Below, in pieces: positions 33,744 to 43,191 of a stretch of 55,598 nt of DNA. Position numbers and translations under genes: made by a program. The DNA lies in contig JAIRQN010000054.1 of NCBI GenBank assembly GCA_031256445.1, positions 1-55,598 on the forward strand, written 5' to 3'. This stretch comes from Treponema sp. Lineage in GTDB: Bacteria > Spirochaetota > Spirochaetia > Treponematales > Breznakiellaceae. The first letter of the stretch is position 1; each line of letters opens with the position of its first letter. The notes beneath the pieces were generated by a model. It saw only the letters and a program-made list of their open reading frames with translations. It searched no databases and was not told the DNA's origin.

Positions 33744-34529
33744 ATGAATAATGAAATTTCCTCAGTAAAACAATATTCACTAATAAAAATATTGTTAATT
33801 TGGGTTTCCGCCGCGCTGCCGATTGGAATTTGCGGATGGATATTATCTCCTCTATTGCAAAAATATTTTAATAATTTGGGCATTGGCCGCATAACCGCCG
33901 TAACAATTGGATTAGTCTGGTTATTTGTATTAACATTAATTTTGTTAAAAAAAGAATATGGAAAACTGAATTTTTCCATAATAAAAAATGGTTTAATGTT
34001 AAAAAATCCAAAAATACCGGGAACTGATAAAACCAATAAATTATTATGGCTGTTAATAATTCCAATAATTTTTGTAACGGCGTTTTTTCAAATTTATATC
34101 ACTAAAATAATTATAGAATGGTGGACGGATTTAATTCCAATATTCAAAGAACCTTACATTTACAGTTTATCAGGTTTTATCGGTTCTGAAGAAGGAATAA
34201 ATGAAATTTCAGGATCGTGGTTTATTTTTATAATCTGGGTAATTTGCGCCGTTTTCAATACGTTTCTTGGCGAGGAATTTTTATTCAGGGGACTATTATT
34301 GCCAAGAATGAAAAAAGTGTTTAAAAATTTTGACTGGCTTGTTAACGGAATATTGTTTGGATTGTATCATACGCATCAGCCGTGGGGAATATTGGCTACA
34401 ATAATTTTATCATCAGTTATGTGGGCTTTAACGGCAAAAATATTCAAAAGCGCGTGGTTTGGCATAATTCCTCATTCAGCGCAAAGCATATATTTTAGCG
34501 TGGTAATTCTCGTATTGGTAATTAATTGA
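33744..34529 (+). CDS. CPBP-family intramembrane metalloprotease-like protein
   Basis: 261 residues with about seven hydrophobic helices. CPBP/Rce1-type motifs are LGEEFLFRGLLLPRM (EExxxR) and GLYHTHQP, with a third His region PHSAQSIYF. Members are proteases or immunity-type proteins; the substrate is unknown. The sequence is AT-richer than the surrounding CODH genes, and the gene sits between cooC and acsA, so it may be a later insertion. The shorter start at 33744 is used because the longer frame overlaps cooC. Confidence 0.82.
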   Translation: MNNEISSVKQYSLIKILLIWVSAALPIGICGWILSPLLQKYFNNLGIGRITAVTIGLVWLFVLTLILLKKEYGKLNFSIIKNGLMLKNPKIPGTDKTNKLLWLLIIPIIFVTAFFQIYITKIIIEWWTDLIPIFKEPYIYSLSGFIGSEEGINEISGSWFIFIIWVICAVFNTFLGEEFLFRGLLLPRMKKVFKNFDWLVNGILFGLYHTHQPWGILATIILSSVMWALTAKIFKSAWFGIIPHSAQSIYFSVVILVLVIN

Positions 34530-34573
34530 CATTCCCCTTAACAATTCTCCAAAACTGATATAAAATTGATACT

Positions 34574-36511
34574 ATGGAGAACAAAGACATTCTTTCTAAA
34601 GTAAGCGACAACGCTTCGGCGCAGATGCTCGAAAAAAGCCGCGCAGACTGCGTGGAAACCTGCTTTGACCGCGCAGAAACTCAAAAAACCCAATGCGGCT
34701 TTGGAAAAAGCGGCGTTTGCTGCAAGGTCTGCCACATGGGGCCGTGCAGAATCACGCCAAAATCGCCGAAAGGTATATGCGGCGCGGATGCCGACACCAT
34801 CGTTGCCCGCAATTTCCTTCGCGAGGTCGCGGCTGGAACCAGCGCACACTCCGACCACGGCAGACACCTTGTTTTAAAACTTAAGCATGTCGCTGAGGGC
34901 AAGGCTGAGGGCTACTCGATAAAAGACGAAAGAACTCTTTTTTATACAGCCAAACTCTACGGCATCGAAACCGGGAACCGGGACGTAAACGCAATAGCTC
35001 TCGATCTGGCAAATCTTTTTTTAGGCGAGTTCACCTCTCAGGAAGAGACTTTAAAAACTGCCGCCCTCGCTCCAAAAAAGAGGCAGGGCATTTGGGAAGC
35101 AAAGAGCATTAAACCAGGCGGTATCGATCGCATGGTAGTTGAATCTCTTCACCGCACTTCCATCGGTGTAGATCACGATTATAAAAATCTTTTGATGCAC
35201 GCTTTTCGTACATCGCTTTCAAACGGCTGGGGCGGCTCGCGTGTCGCTTCGATTGTTTCTGACATTTTATTTGGAACTCCTTCGCCTGTTAAAAGCGCGG
35301 CAAACCTTGGCGTATTAAAACAAGAAACTGTAAACATATTGATCCACGGGCACGAGCCCGCTATTTCAGAAATTCTTACCGTCGCTGTGTCATCACCTGA
35401 TATTAAAGATTATGCGAAAGCGGCAGGCGCCGCAGGCATCACCCTTGCGGGCATTTGCTGTACCGCGAATGAAGTGCTCATGCGCCACGGCGTACCGCTT
35501 GCGGGTAACATGCTTCAGCAGGAACTTGCGATTGTTACAGGCGCTGTCGAAATGATGATTGTCGATGTTCAGTGCGTAATGCCTGGGCTCGTTGACGTTG
35601 CAAAAAGTTATCACACGGAAATTGTTTCAACAACGGACATGGCAAAAACAATAGGCGCTAAACACATTGTAGTAGGGGAGAGCAATCCTCTTGCCGCAGC
35701 AAAAGAAATTGTAAAACGAGCAATCGATAATTTTAAAAAGAGAGACAAGGCAAAAATAAAAATTCCAAAGGACAACGAGCAGTTAGTCGCTGGCTTCAGC
35801 GTGGATGCGATTAAATACATGCTTGGCGGAAAATACAGAGCGAGTTTTCGTCCGCTTAACGACGCGATAATTCAAAACAGAATTTTCGGCGTTGTTGGAA
35901 TTGTCGGGTGCAATAATCCAAAACAAAAAACCGATGAATATATAAATGTATTAACAGAGCAGCTAATCAAAAATAACATTCTTGTTTTGCAGACAGGCTG
36001 CGCGGCGATTTGTTCCGCGAAAGCGGGAAGGCTCACGCCGGAGACTGCGCTTAAAATGGCGGGCAGCGGGTTACGCGAAGTATGCGAAGCTGTTGGCATT
36101 CCGCCCATTCTGCACATGGGAAGCTGCGTAGACAACACAAGAATTTTAGAAGCAGCAACAGAAATTGTTAAAGAAGGCGGCTTGGGCGACGACCTTGGAT
36201 CGCTTCCGGCAGTTGGTGTTGCCGCCGAATGGATGAGCGAAAAAGCAATCTCGATTGGTTGTTACTTTGTCGCAAGCGGCGTTGACGTTTTCCTTGGGAA
36301 CCCGTTTTATACATCAGGCTCCGAAAACGTAAACAATTATTTGCACGGCGGCGCGACAGAAGATTTTAACGCGTGCTTCCATTACTACGACGATCCGTTG
36401 AAAGCCGCAGAGCGTATTATCGAAATTATTAGCAAAGCGCGCGATGCGCTTGGAATAAATAAAACGCAAGAACGAAAACTTTTCGATATGAAAGACAGGA
36501 GGGAATTGTAA
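34574..36511 (+). CDS. acsA: CO dehydrogenase catalytic subunit (AcsA/CooS)
   Basis: Nickel-iron CODH that reduces CO2 to CO for acetyl-CoA synthesis. 645 residues. Cluster D ligands Cys41 and Cys49; cluster B Cys50, Cys53, Cys58 and Cys69 (CGFGKSGVCCKVCHMGPCRI). C-cluster regions are all present: the HGHEP histidine, GICCTANE, DVQCVMPG, VGCNN, TGCAAICSAKAG and HMGSCVDNTR. It ends with a stop overlapping the acsB start (TAATG). No Shine-Dalgarno is seen; TATAAA lies nine bases before the ATG. Confidence 0.97.
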   Translation: MENKDILSKVSDNASAQMLEKSRADCVETCFDRAETQKTQCGFGKSGVCCKVCHMGPCRITPKSPKGICGADADTIVARNFLREVAAGTSAHSDHGRHLVLKLKHVAEGKAEGYSIKDERTLFYTAKLYGIETGNRDVNAIALDLANLFLGEFTSQEETLKTAALAPKKRQGIWEAKSIKPGGIDRMVVESLHRTSIGVDHDYKNLLMHAFRTSLSNGWGGSRVASIVSDILFGTPSPVKSAANLGVLKQETVNILIHGHEPAISEILTVAVSSPDIKDYAKAAGAAGITLAGICCTANEVLMRHGVPLAGNMLQQELAIVTGAVEMMIVDVQCVMPGLVDVAKSYHTEIVSTTDMAKTIGAKHIVVGESNPLAAAKEIVKRAIDNFKKRDKAKIKIPKDNEQLVAGFSVDAIKYMLGGKYRASFRPLNDAIIQNRIFGVVGIVGCNNPKQKTDEYINVLTEQLIKNNILVLQTGCAAICSAKAGRLTPETALKMAGSGLREVCEAVGIPPILHMGSCVDNTRILEAATEIVKEGGLGDDLGSLPAVGVAAEWMSEKAISIGCYFVASGVDVFLGNPFYTSGSENVNNYLHGGATEDFNACFHYYDDPLKAAERIIEIISKARDALGINKTQERKLFDMKDRREL

Positions 36512-39500
36512 TGTCAAAGCTAATCTGCACAAGCGCGATTGACGGAGCAGTCTCTTTTGTTAATCAGGCGCTGAATAAAGTTGACGAGGCGGTTAAACAA
36601 AAAGGACTAGACTGCGCAGTCGGTTTCCCAGATACAAATTATTTTTTGCCTGTAATTTATTCATTCACAGGCAAGCAAATGAAGACCCTTGCCGATTTAA
36701 AAGCGATTTTGGAAGAAGCAAAGGCTCTTTTACCGGCGCGTCCCGCAGAAAATATTTGGCTTCCATATCTTGGAAGCGCGCTTGACGCTGGCGTCGCCGC
36801 TCTTTTCGCCTGTGAGGTAATCGAAGCGTGCAAATATTTAATTGGTCCCAATCCTATTGACGGAATTTATCTGGGAGCCGCTAACGATGTAATCATGCGC
36901 GAGCGCGGCATTGAGTTCGTAGACGGAACCGCTCCCGGTTTCGCCGCGATTACCGGAGCCGCGCCCGATAACGCTACCGCTGTAAAAATCGCAAAAGAGC
37001 TGCAGCAAAAAAATCTTTATGTGTTCATGGGCGGCTGCACAAAGGGCGTTCAATTCGCGGATCAGCTTGCAGCTGAGGGCGTTCAGCTTGGCTGGGAAAC
37101 TCGCCTTGTTCCTTTTGGAAAAGATGTTTCTTCATTGATATACGCCTTAGGTTTTGCAAACCGAGCCGCGCTTTCCTTCGGCGGAGTTAAACCCGGCGAT
37201 TATGAAGCTAACTTAAAATATAATAAAAATAGAATCTTCGCCTTTGTTATCGCGTTAGGTGAAGTAACTCCCGATAAATACGCCGCGGCAGCCGGAGCGA
37301 TCAATTACGGCTTCCCTGTAATTTCTGACACAAACATTCCGGAAATTCTTCCGACAGGCGTTTGTACTTACGAGCATGTTGTCGCGAATGTTCCTCACGA
37401 TAAAATTGTAGAAAAGGCGCTGGAAGTACGCGGCTGCAAGATCAAAATTGTAGATGTGCCGATTCCTGTCGCTTATGGTCCCGCTTTTGAAGGTGAGAGA
37501 ATCCGCAAAGAAGATACTCATGCCGAGTTTGGCGGCAATAAAACATTGGCGTTTGAATTTGTAACAAGCGCGGAATACGATTCGATTAATGACGGCGAGA
37601 TCAATATAATCGGCCCGGACATTGACGCGATAGAAGCGGGCGGCAAACTTCCGCTCGGCATTTGGGTAGAAGTCGCAGGGCGCAAAATGCAGTCGGACTT
37701 TGAACCAATCCTTGAAAGGCAGATTCACCACCTTGTAAACGGCGCGGAAGGTATTTGGCACATGGGTCAGCGCGACATTGTATGGACGCGCGTTTCCAAA
37801 GCAGGTTTCGCGAAGGGTTTGCGCTTAAAACACTACGGAGAAATTTTGCACGCAAAACTGCTTGCCGATTACCCCGCGATAGTTGATAAAGTGCGCGTAA
37901 CGCTTGTTACAGATCAAACTGAAGTTGAAAAACGTCTTGAAATGGCGCGCAAGGTTTACGATGATCGTAACCGCCGCTTGGAAGCCATGACAGACGAATC
38001 TGTCGATACTTTTTATTCATGTTTGTTATGCCAAAGTTTCGCGCCTAACCATGTTTGCGTTATCACTCCTGAGCGCCTTGGTCTTTGCGGCGCTTACAAC
38101 TGGCTCGACGGCAAAGCCGCTTATGAAATTGACGAGACCGGTCCCAATCAGCCGCTCAAAAAAGGCGAGTGCCTGGACTCCGTAAAAGGAATTTGGACAG
38201 GCGTTAACGAATACGTTTATACAAACAGCCATAAATCAATCGACGCGTTCTGCGCCTATTCAATCATGGACAGACCAATGACAAGCTGCGGCTGCTTCGA
38301 AGTAATTTGCGCGTATGTGCCTGAGTGCAACGGCGTAATGGCAGTTAACCGTGAGTACCTCGGCGAAACGCCTATCGGAATGACATTCTCCACGCTGGCG
38401 GGCTCAGTCGGCGGCGGTCAGCAAACGCCGGGATTTTTCGGCTGCGGAAAAGTATTTTTAACAAGCCGCAAGTTCCTTTCAGCGGAAGGCGGTTTTGGAA
38501 GACTTGTCTGGATGCCCAAGGAGTTAAAAGATTTATTAAAGCCCGATCTTGAAAAACGCTTTAGTGAACAAAAATTGGACAGCTTCTTTGATAAAATCGC
38601 GGATGAAAATAACGCCATTGCAGCGGAAGACCTTAGAGCGTACATGGAAAAGGTGAGCCACCCTGCGCTAAAAATGGAAGATATGTCAAAGTTTGCGGTA
38701 AGCGGTGATGAGCAGAAAAAAGAAGTAAGCGCGGAGTCACATGGAGCCGCGCAGAGCAAAGACACCAAGACAGAAAGTGGTGAACAAAAAGCCGCCGCAA
38801 AACCTGAGTTAAGCGCGAAAGATCTTGCTTCCATTATTGAAAAGGTTAAACTTGATGTAACAAATGAAATCATCAATATATTAAGCGAGAGATTTCTTGG
38901 TCAATCAGTAAACTTGTTAAAAAGCGAAACAATTTCCGAAGTCGCTAAATCAAAACTTCATGACGTTTCCATGACGCCAAAAGTTTCCGCTTCCAAACGC
39001 GTATCCGAGATTCAAAGTTTCGCGCTTCCCGCGGAAAGCTCAAGCGGCGCTACTTATGCCGTAAAACTTGGAAGCGAAAAACGCGGTAAAACTTACACAA
39101 TCGGCGGAGCGAGCTGCATGCCGTTCCATTTCTGGGAAGGTAAGATGCCTAACAAGCCGCTGATCGCGATGGAAGTTTTTGACAGCATAAGCGAAAAATA
39201 CCCTGAAGTTTTGCGTAACATTTACGGAGATGTTTTAACAAAACCCACTGACATGGCAAAACTGTGCGTGTCAAAGTACGGGGCGGATTTAATCAGCGTT
39301 AAGCTCGACGGCATTCATCCTGAGCGCGATAACCGAAGCGCGGCGCAGAGTGTCGAACTTGTTAAGTCGATACTTGCCGCAGTTGATGTGCCGCTGATAA
39401 TTTCGGGTATAAACCATTATGAAAAAAATAACGAGGTGTTAAAAGCAATTGCGCAAGCATGCGAGGGAGAAAACCTCCTTTTCAATTTTGTTGAGCAGGA

Positions 39501-39978
39501 TAATTACAGAACTATCGCTGGAGCGGCGCTTGCATACGGTCACACCTTGGTTGCGCAGGCTCCAATCGATGTGAATATCAGCAAGCAGCTTAACATTTTA
39601 CTTACTAACATGGGCATTGCGCCTGATAAAATTATCATAGACCCGATGACAAGCACAATCGGTTACGGTATCGAGTACACATATTCTGTCATGGAGCGTA
39701 TTCGCCTAACGGGTCTTGGCGGAGACAATATGCTGTTAAGCCCCATGATTGTTTCTGTGGGGCAGGAGTGCGCTAAGATAAAAGAATTTAAAGCGAGCGA
39801 ATCAAACTTCCCCGACTGGGGCGATCTTGTAAAACGCGCGGCTTATTGGGAAGTATCGACAGCGGCTTCGCTTTTATACGCCGGAGCGGATATATTGATC
39901 ATGTATACGCCGGAAGCTGTGATGGCGGTTAAGAAAACCATAAATGATTTAATGAGCGGTAATGGGGAGGGTAGATAA
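36511..39978 (+). CDS. acsB: Acetyl-CoA synthase fused to corrinoid protein small subunit (AcsB-AcsD)
   Basis: A single 1155-residue frame. Residues 1 to about 727 are acetyl-CoA synthase. The A-cluster cysteines are at 504, 507, 516 and 526 (CLLCQSFAPNHVC, then ITPERLGLC), with the nickel-binding CGC about 593-595 (MTSCGCFEV); spacing matches the Moorella enzyme (506/509/518/528 and 595-597). Residues about 728-830 form a charged, Ala/Lys/Glu-rich linker with a helical stretch. Residues about 831-1155 are the corrinoid iron-sulfur protein small subunit (AcsD/CdhD): YTIGGASCMPFHFWEG, GADLISVKLDGIHPE, IIIDPMTSTIGYGIEY. These are normally separate genes. No internal stop or start-site signature is seen at the join. 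It would tether the methyl-carrier to the enzyme that accepts the methyl. Confidence 0.95.
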   Translation: MSKLICTSAIDGAVSFVNQALNKVDEAVKQKGLDCAVGFPDTNYFLPVIYSFTGKQMKTLADLKAILEEAKALLPARPAENIWLPYLGSALDAGVAALFACEVIEACKYLIGPNPIDGIYLGAANDVIMRERGIEFVDGTAPGFAAITGAAPDNATAVKIAKELQQKNLYVFMGGCTKGVQFADQLAAEGVQLGWETRLVPFGKDVSSLIYALGFANRAALSFGGVKPGDYEANLKYNKNRIFAFVIALGEVTPDKYAAAAGAINYGFPVISDTNIPEILPTGVCTYEHVVANVPHDKIVEKALEVRGCKIKIVDVPIPVAYGPAFEGERIRKEDTHAEFGGNKTLAFEFVTSAEYDSINDGEINIIGPDIDAIEAGGKLPLGIWVEVAGRKMQSDFEPILERQIHHLVNGAEGIWHMGQRDIVWTRVSKAGFAKGLRLKHYGEILHAKLLADYPAIVDKVRVTLVTDQTEVEKRLEMARKVYDDRNRRLEAMTDESVDTFYSCLLCQSFAPNHVCVITPERLGLCGAYNWLDGKAAYEIDETGPNQPLKKGECLDSVKGIWTGVNEYVYTNSHKSIDAFCAYSIMDRPMTSCGCFEVICAYVPECNGVMAVNREYLGETPIGMTFSTLAGSVGGGQQTPGFFGCGKVFLTSRKFLSAEGGFGRLVWMPKELKDLLKPDLEKRFSEQKLDSFFDKIADENNAIAAEDLRAYMEKVSHPALKMEDMSKFAVSGDEQKKEVSAESHGAAQSKDTKTESGEQKAAAKPELSAKDLASIIEKVKLDVTNEIINILSERFLGQSVNLLKSETISEVAKSKLHDVSMTPKVSASKRVSEIQSFALPAESSSGATYAVKLGSEKRGKTYTIGGASCMPFHFWEGKMPNKPLIAMEVFDSISEKYPEVLRNIYGDVLTKPTDMAKLCVSKYGADLISVKLDGIHPERDNRSAAQSVELVKSILAAVDVPLIISGINHYEKNNEVLKAIAQACEGENLLFNFVEQDNYRTIAGAALAYGHTLVAQAPIDVNISKQLNILLTNMGIAPDKIIIDPMTSTIGYGIEYTYSVMERIRLTGLGGDNMLLSPMIVSVGQECAKIKEFKASESNFPDWGDLVKRAAYWEVSTAASLLYAGADILIMYTPEAVMAVKKTINDLMSGNGEGR

Positions 39979-41313
39979 ATGGCGTTAAGCGGATTACAAA
40001 TTCAAAAACTCCTTCCCGGAACAAACTGCAAGGAGTGCGGTTCAAGCACCTGTATGGCTTTCGCGATGAAGCTCGCCGCGAAAAAGGCGATGCTCTCTGA
40101 GTGTCCTCATGCTTCAGACGAAGCAAAACAAACATTGGGCGCCGCGAGTGAGCCGCCGGTAAAGGGCGTAAAAATCGGCGCGGATGTTGTAAGCCCCATT
40201 GGCGAAGAAATCGTCATGTACCGGCACGAAAAAACATTTGTTAACAAACCTGTTATCGCTGTAAATCTGGATGAAGGCGCAGACCTCTCTCTCGCGGAAA
40301 AAATTCGCGCCTACCGTCCTGTGCGCGTAGGCGAAGAACTTTTTGTCGGCGCGATTGCGATTACGCAAAAGAGCGATTCTGAAGCCGGCGCGTTTTCTGA
40401 ATACTGCGCGAAGGTTTATGAAAAAACAAAACTGCCTTTAATAATTCGCGCGAAAGACTTGACTTCGCTTGATAAGGCTTCCGCCGCAGTTACCGGCTCT
40501 CACAGTATTCTTTGCGCTGTGAGTGAAGACATTGCAGATAAAGAAGCGGTAAAAATCGCGCAGCGTGATAATCAGGTATTGGCAATTACCGCTCCTGATG
40601 TTGACGGCATTTTTGGGCTGACAACAATGATAAAGGCAGGCGGTTTTAATGACCTTGTGATAGAGTTTCAAACACATTCGCTCTGCGAAACTTTCCAGAC
40701 AAATTCTATCGCAAGAAAAGCCGCGCTTAAAAATAATATAAAAGCGCTTGGTTACGCGTTCCTTCGTTTTATAAACACAGGAAACGCGATGGATGACACC
40801 ATAGCGGCTGTAACAGAAATAAACAAGTTTGGCGGAATAATTGTAATGCCGTCCTTTGATCCCGCGCAGCTTATCACACTTCTTGCGTTACGCCAAAATA
40901 TTTACACAGACCCGCAAAAGCCAATTCAGGTTGAGCCCAAACTTTACGCGATAGGCGAGCCGGATAAAAAATCACCTGTTTTTGTAACAACAAATTTCTC
41001 GCTTACATACTTTTTAGTTTCCGGCGAAATCGAAAACGCTGGAATTTCCGCATGGCTAATTATTCCTGAATGTGAAGGCTTCAGCGTGCTTACGGCGTGG
41101 GCAGCAGGAAAGTTCTCCGGCGCGAGCATTGGAAAGTTTATAAAAGAAATTGAACTTGAAAAACAAGTGGATACACGCTCGATTGTAATTCCGGGTTATG
41201 TCGCGCAAATTTCAGGAGAGCTTGAAGAAAATCTTCCAGGCTTTAAAGTTTTGGTAGGACCCTCGGAAGCCGCAGATTTAGAAGGCTTTATTAAAAACGT
41301 TCTTAAAAAATGA
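39979..41313 (+). CDS. acsC: Corrinoid iron-sulfur protein large subunit (AcsC/CdhE)
   Basis: 444 residues. The N-terminal [4Fe-4S] motif is Cys17, Cys20, Cys25 and Cys42 (PGTNCKECGSSTCMAFAMKL). It is followed by a TIM-barrel and a C-terminal corrinoid-binding domain (GYVAQISGELEENLPGFKVL). With the AcsD half of the preceding fusion it carries methyl-Co(III) to the A-cluster. It starts immediately after the fusion's stop, with GGGAGGGT upstream, and overlaps acsV by four bases. Confidence 0.96.
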   Translation: MALSGLQIQKLLPGTNCKECGSSTCMAFAMKLAAKKAMLSECPHASDEAKQTLGAASEPPVKGVKIGADVVSPIGEEIVMYRHEKTFVNKPVIAVNLDEGADLSLAEKIRAYRPVRVGEELFVGAIAITQKSDSEAGAFSEYCAKVYEKTKLPLIIRAKDLTSLDKASAAVTGSHSILCAVSEDIADKEAVKIAQRDNQVLAITAPDVDGIFGLTTMIKAGGFNDLVIEFQTHSLCETFQTNSIARKAALKNNIKALGYAFLRFINTGNAMDDTIAAVTEINKFGGIIVMPSFDPAQLITLLALRQNIYTDPQKPIQVEPKLYAIGEPDKKSPVFVTTNFSLTYFLVSGEIENAGISAWLIIPECEGFSVLTAWAAGKFSGASIGKFIKEIELEKQVDTRSIVIPGYVAQISGELEENLPGFKVLVGPSEAADLEGFIKNVLKK

Positions 41314-43070
41314 TTAAAGTTACATTTTTGCCTGCAAACATTACCGTAGAAAGCACCGAAGGTTCATCACTCTTGGAGGCGGCGCGCGCGGCAGGCGTGT
41401 ATGTTGAGACTCCTTGCGGCGGCAAAGGAACATGCCAAAAATGCGAAGTAAAAATAATTGCCGTCGATAACGAAAAAAAGAAAACAGTTTTAATTTGCCA
41501 AACAAAAGTTCCAAATCATCCTATTACTGTTGAATTGCAAAAGTCTGCCGACGCTAAAGGTCAGTTTGAAAATTTTGAAGACCCAACTAAATATTTAAGT
41601 GAAGATAAAACACAATTTCTAAAAAAAATAAATCTTAGCGTCGCGCCTGCCGCGCTGCTTGACGGTTTATCAGATGCCGACAGATTTACAAAAGCTTTTT
41701 TAAAAGCAGTAGATTGTCAGTCTGTTGATATTCCGCTTAATGTGTTGGTAGCTTTGCCTGAAAAACTACGCGAAAACAATGGCGAAATAACTGCATATTA
41801 TTATTTAGATAACAACATTGCTTTTTGTGTATCTATTATTTCTTATTCCTCATTCGGCATTGCTGTAGACATAGGCACTACAACCGTTGCTCTCTGGCTG
41901 GTAGATTTAGAAACCAGAAAAGTTCTCGCCTCACATAACGCATACAATAGCCAGGTAGAATGCGGGCTAGACGTAATCAGCCGAATCAATTACGCAAAAA
42001 AAAATCTCGGCGAGTTAAAGAATCGAATTTTAAAAACAATAAATGAATTAATCGCCTCTGTCTGCAAAGACGCACAAATAGAATCTAATAAAATTTTATG
42101 CGTCTCGCTTGCCGGTAATACAACAATGACACATTTGCTTTTGGGAATTAATCCCGAATATATTCGTCTTTCTCCGTATACGCCGGTGGTTTTTCAGCCG
42201 CAAATTTATTCTGCGGCGCAAATTGGAATTTCTGTTTGTGAAAACGCTCCTGTGTTAATCGCGCCGGCAGTTGGAAGTTATGTCGGCGGAGATATTACAT
42301 CAGGGCTGCTTTGTACAGAGCTTGCGAATAAACCTACTGAATTAATTTTATTTATCGACATCGGCACTAACGGAGAAATTGTTCTTGGAAATAACGATTT
42401 TATTTTTGCCTGCGCTTGCTCCGCAGGTCCCGCGTTTGAAGGCGGTGGAATCAAACACGGCGTTCGCGCGCAAACAGGAGCGATTGAACGTGTTGCAATA
42501 AATGAAGGGAAGCTGGAAGTTTACACAATCGGCGGCGCGCCGGCAATCGGTATTTGCGGATCGGGAATAATTTCTGCCATTGCCGAACTTTTTAAAAATG
42601 GAATAATCGATTCTGCCGGAAAATTTTCTGATGGAAACGGCGAATATATATTATGCAAAGGTTCGCAAGGTAAACCGGACATTACAATCAGCGAAACGGA
42701 CATTGAAAACTTTGTCAGGGCAAAGGGCGCTATTTTCTCCGCCTGTCAAACAATGCTGGACAGCGTTGGAATGTCTTTTAATGATGTTGGAAAAGTTTAT
42801 GTAGCGGGTGGTTTTGGAAGGTTTCTCGATCTTGATGACGCAAGAGTTGTCGGTCTTTTACCCCGTGTTGCGAACGACAAATATTTGTTCCTTGGAAACT
42901 CTTCGGTTATAGGGGCGTATCTTACGCTTGTATCCGAAGAACATCGAAACAAAGAGCAGGATCTTGCCAGAAAAATTACATACATGGATTTAAGTAATGA
43001 GCCAAAATATATGTATCATTATACAGGCGCGTTATTTTTGCCGCATACCGACAAAGAACTGTTTGAATAG
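41310..43070 (+). CDS. acsV: Corrinoid protein reductive activator (AcsV-like)
   Basis: 586 residues. An N-terminal plant-type [2Fe-2S] ferredoxin domain has Cys36, Cys42, Cys45 and Cys63 (TPCGGKGTCQKCEV). It joins an ASKHA-fold ATPase (IAVDIGTTTVALWLVDLE, FIDIGTNGEIVLG, YVAGGFGRFLDLDDAR). Such proteins use ATP to drive electrons into Co(II) corrinoid that has become oxidised. It overlaps acsC (ATGA) and is the last gene of the acs operon. Confidence 0.94.
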   Translation: MIKVTFLPANITVESTEGSSLLEAARAAGVYVETPCGGKGTCQKCEVKIIAVDNEKKKTVLICQTKVPNHPITVELQKSADAKGQFENFEDPTKYLSEDKTQFLKKINLSVAPAALLDGLSDADRFTKAFLKAVDCQSVDIPLNVLVALPEKLRENNGEITAYYYLDNNIAFCVSIISYSSFGIAVDIGTTTVALWLVDLETRKVLASHNAYNSQVECGLDVISRINYAKKNLGELKNRILKTINELIASVCKDAQIESNKILCVSLAGNTTMTHLLLGINPEYIRLSPYTPVVFQPQIYSAAQIGISVCENAPVLIAPAVGSYVGGDITSGLLCTELANKPTELILFIDIGTNGEIVLGNNDFIFACACSAGPAFEGGGIKHGVRAQTGAIERVAINEGKLEVYTIGGAPAIGICGSGIISAIAELFKNGIIDSAGKFSDGNGEYILCKGSQGKPDITISETDIENFVRAKGAIFSACQTMLDSVGMSFNDVGKVYVAGGFGRFLDLDDARVVGLLPRVANDKYLFLGNSSVIGAYLTLVSEEHRNKEQDLARKITYMDLSNEPKYMYHYTGALFLPHTDKELFE

Positions 43071-43150
43071 CGGTTTTTTCCCGTACCGGTATGCTTCTTT
43101 GCCTGAAAAGAAGATTATCTTTTAATAAAAACAGTAAAAATATTATTTTC

Positions 43151-43179
43151 TTGACTTTTCAATAAAATACTGTTAAAAA
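43151..43179 (+). promoter_or_regulatory. Promoter-like sequence of the two-component system
   Basis: TTGACT (43151-43156), 17-base spacer, TAAAAA (43174-43179), then 12 bases to the ATG at 43192. No Shine-Dalgarno sequence is visible. Confidence 0.4.
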
Positions 43180-43191
43180 TTTATTTTATAC

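Noticed and set aside
34526-34573. TTGACA at 34526 as the -35 box for acsA
   Set aside because: The nearest -10-like TATAAA is 27 bases away, too far for a standard promoter. A promoter may still exist but cannot be assigned.
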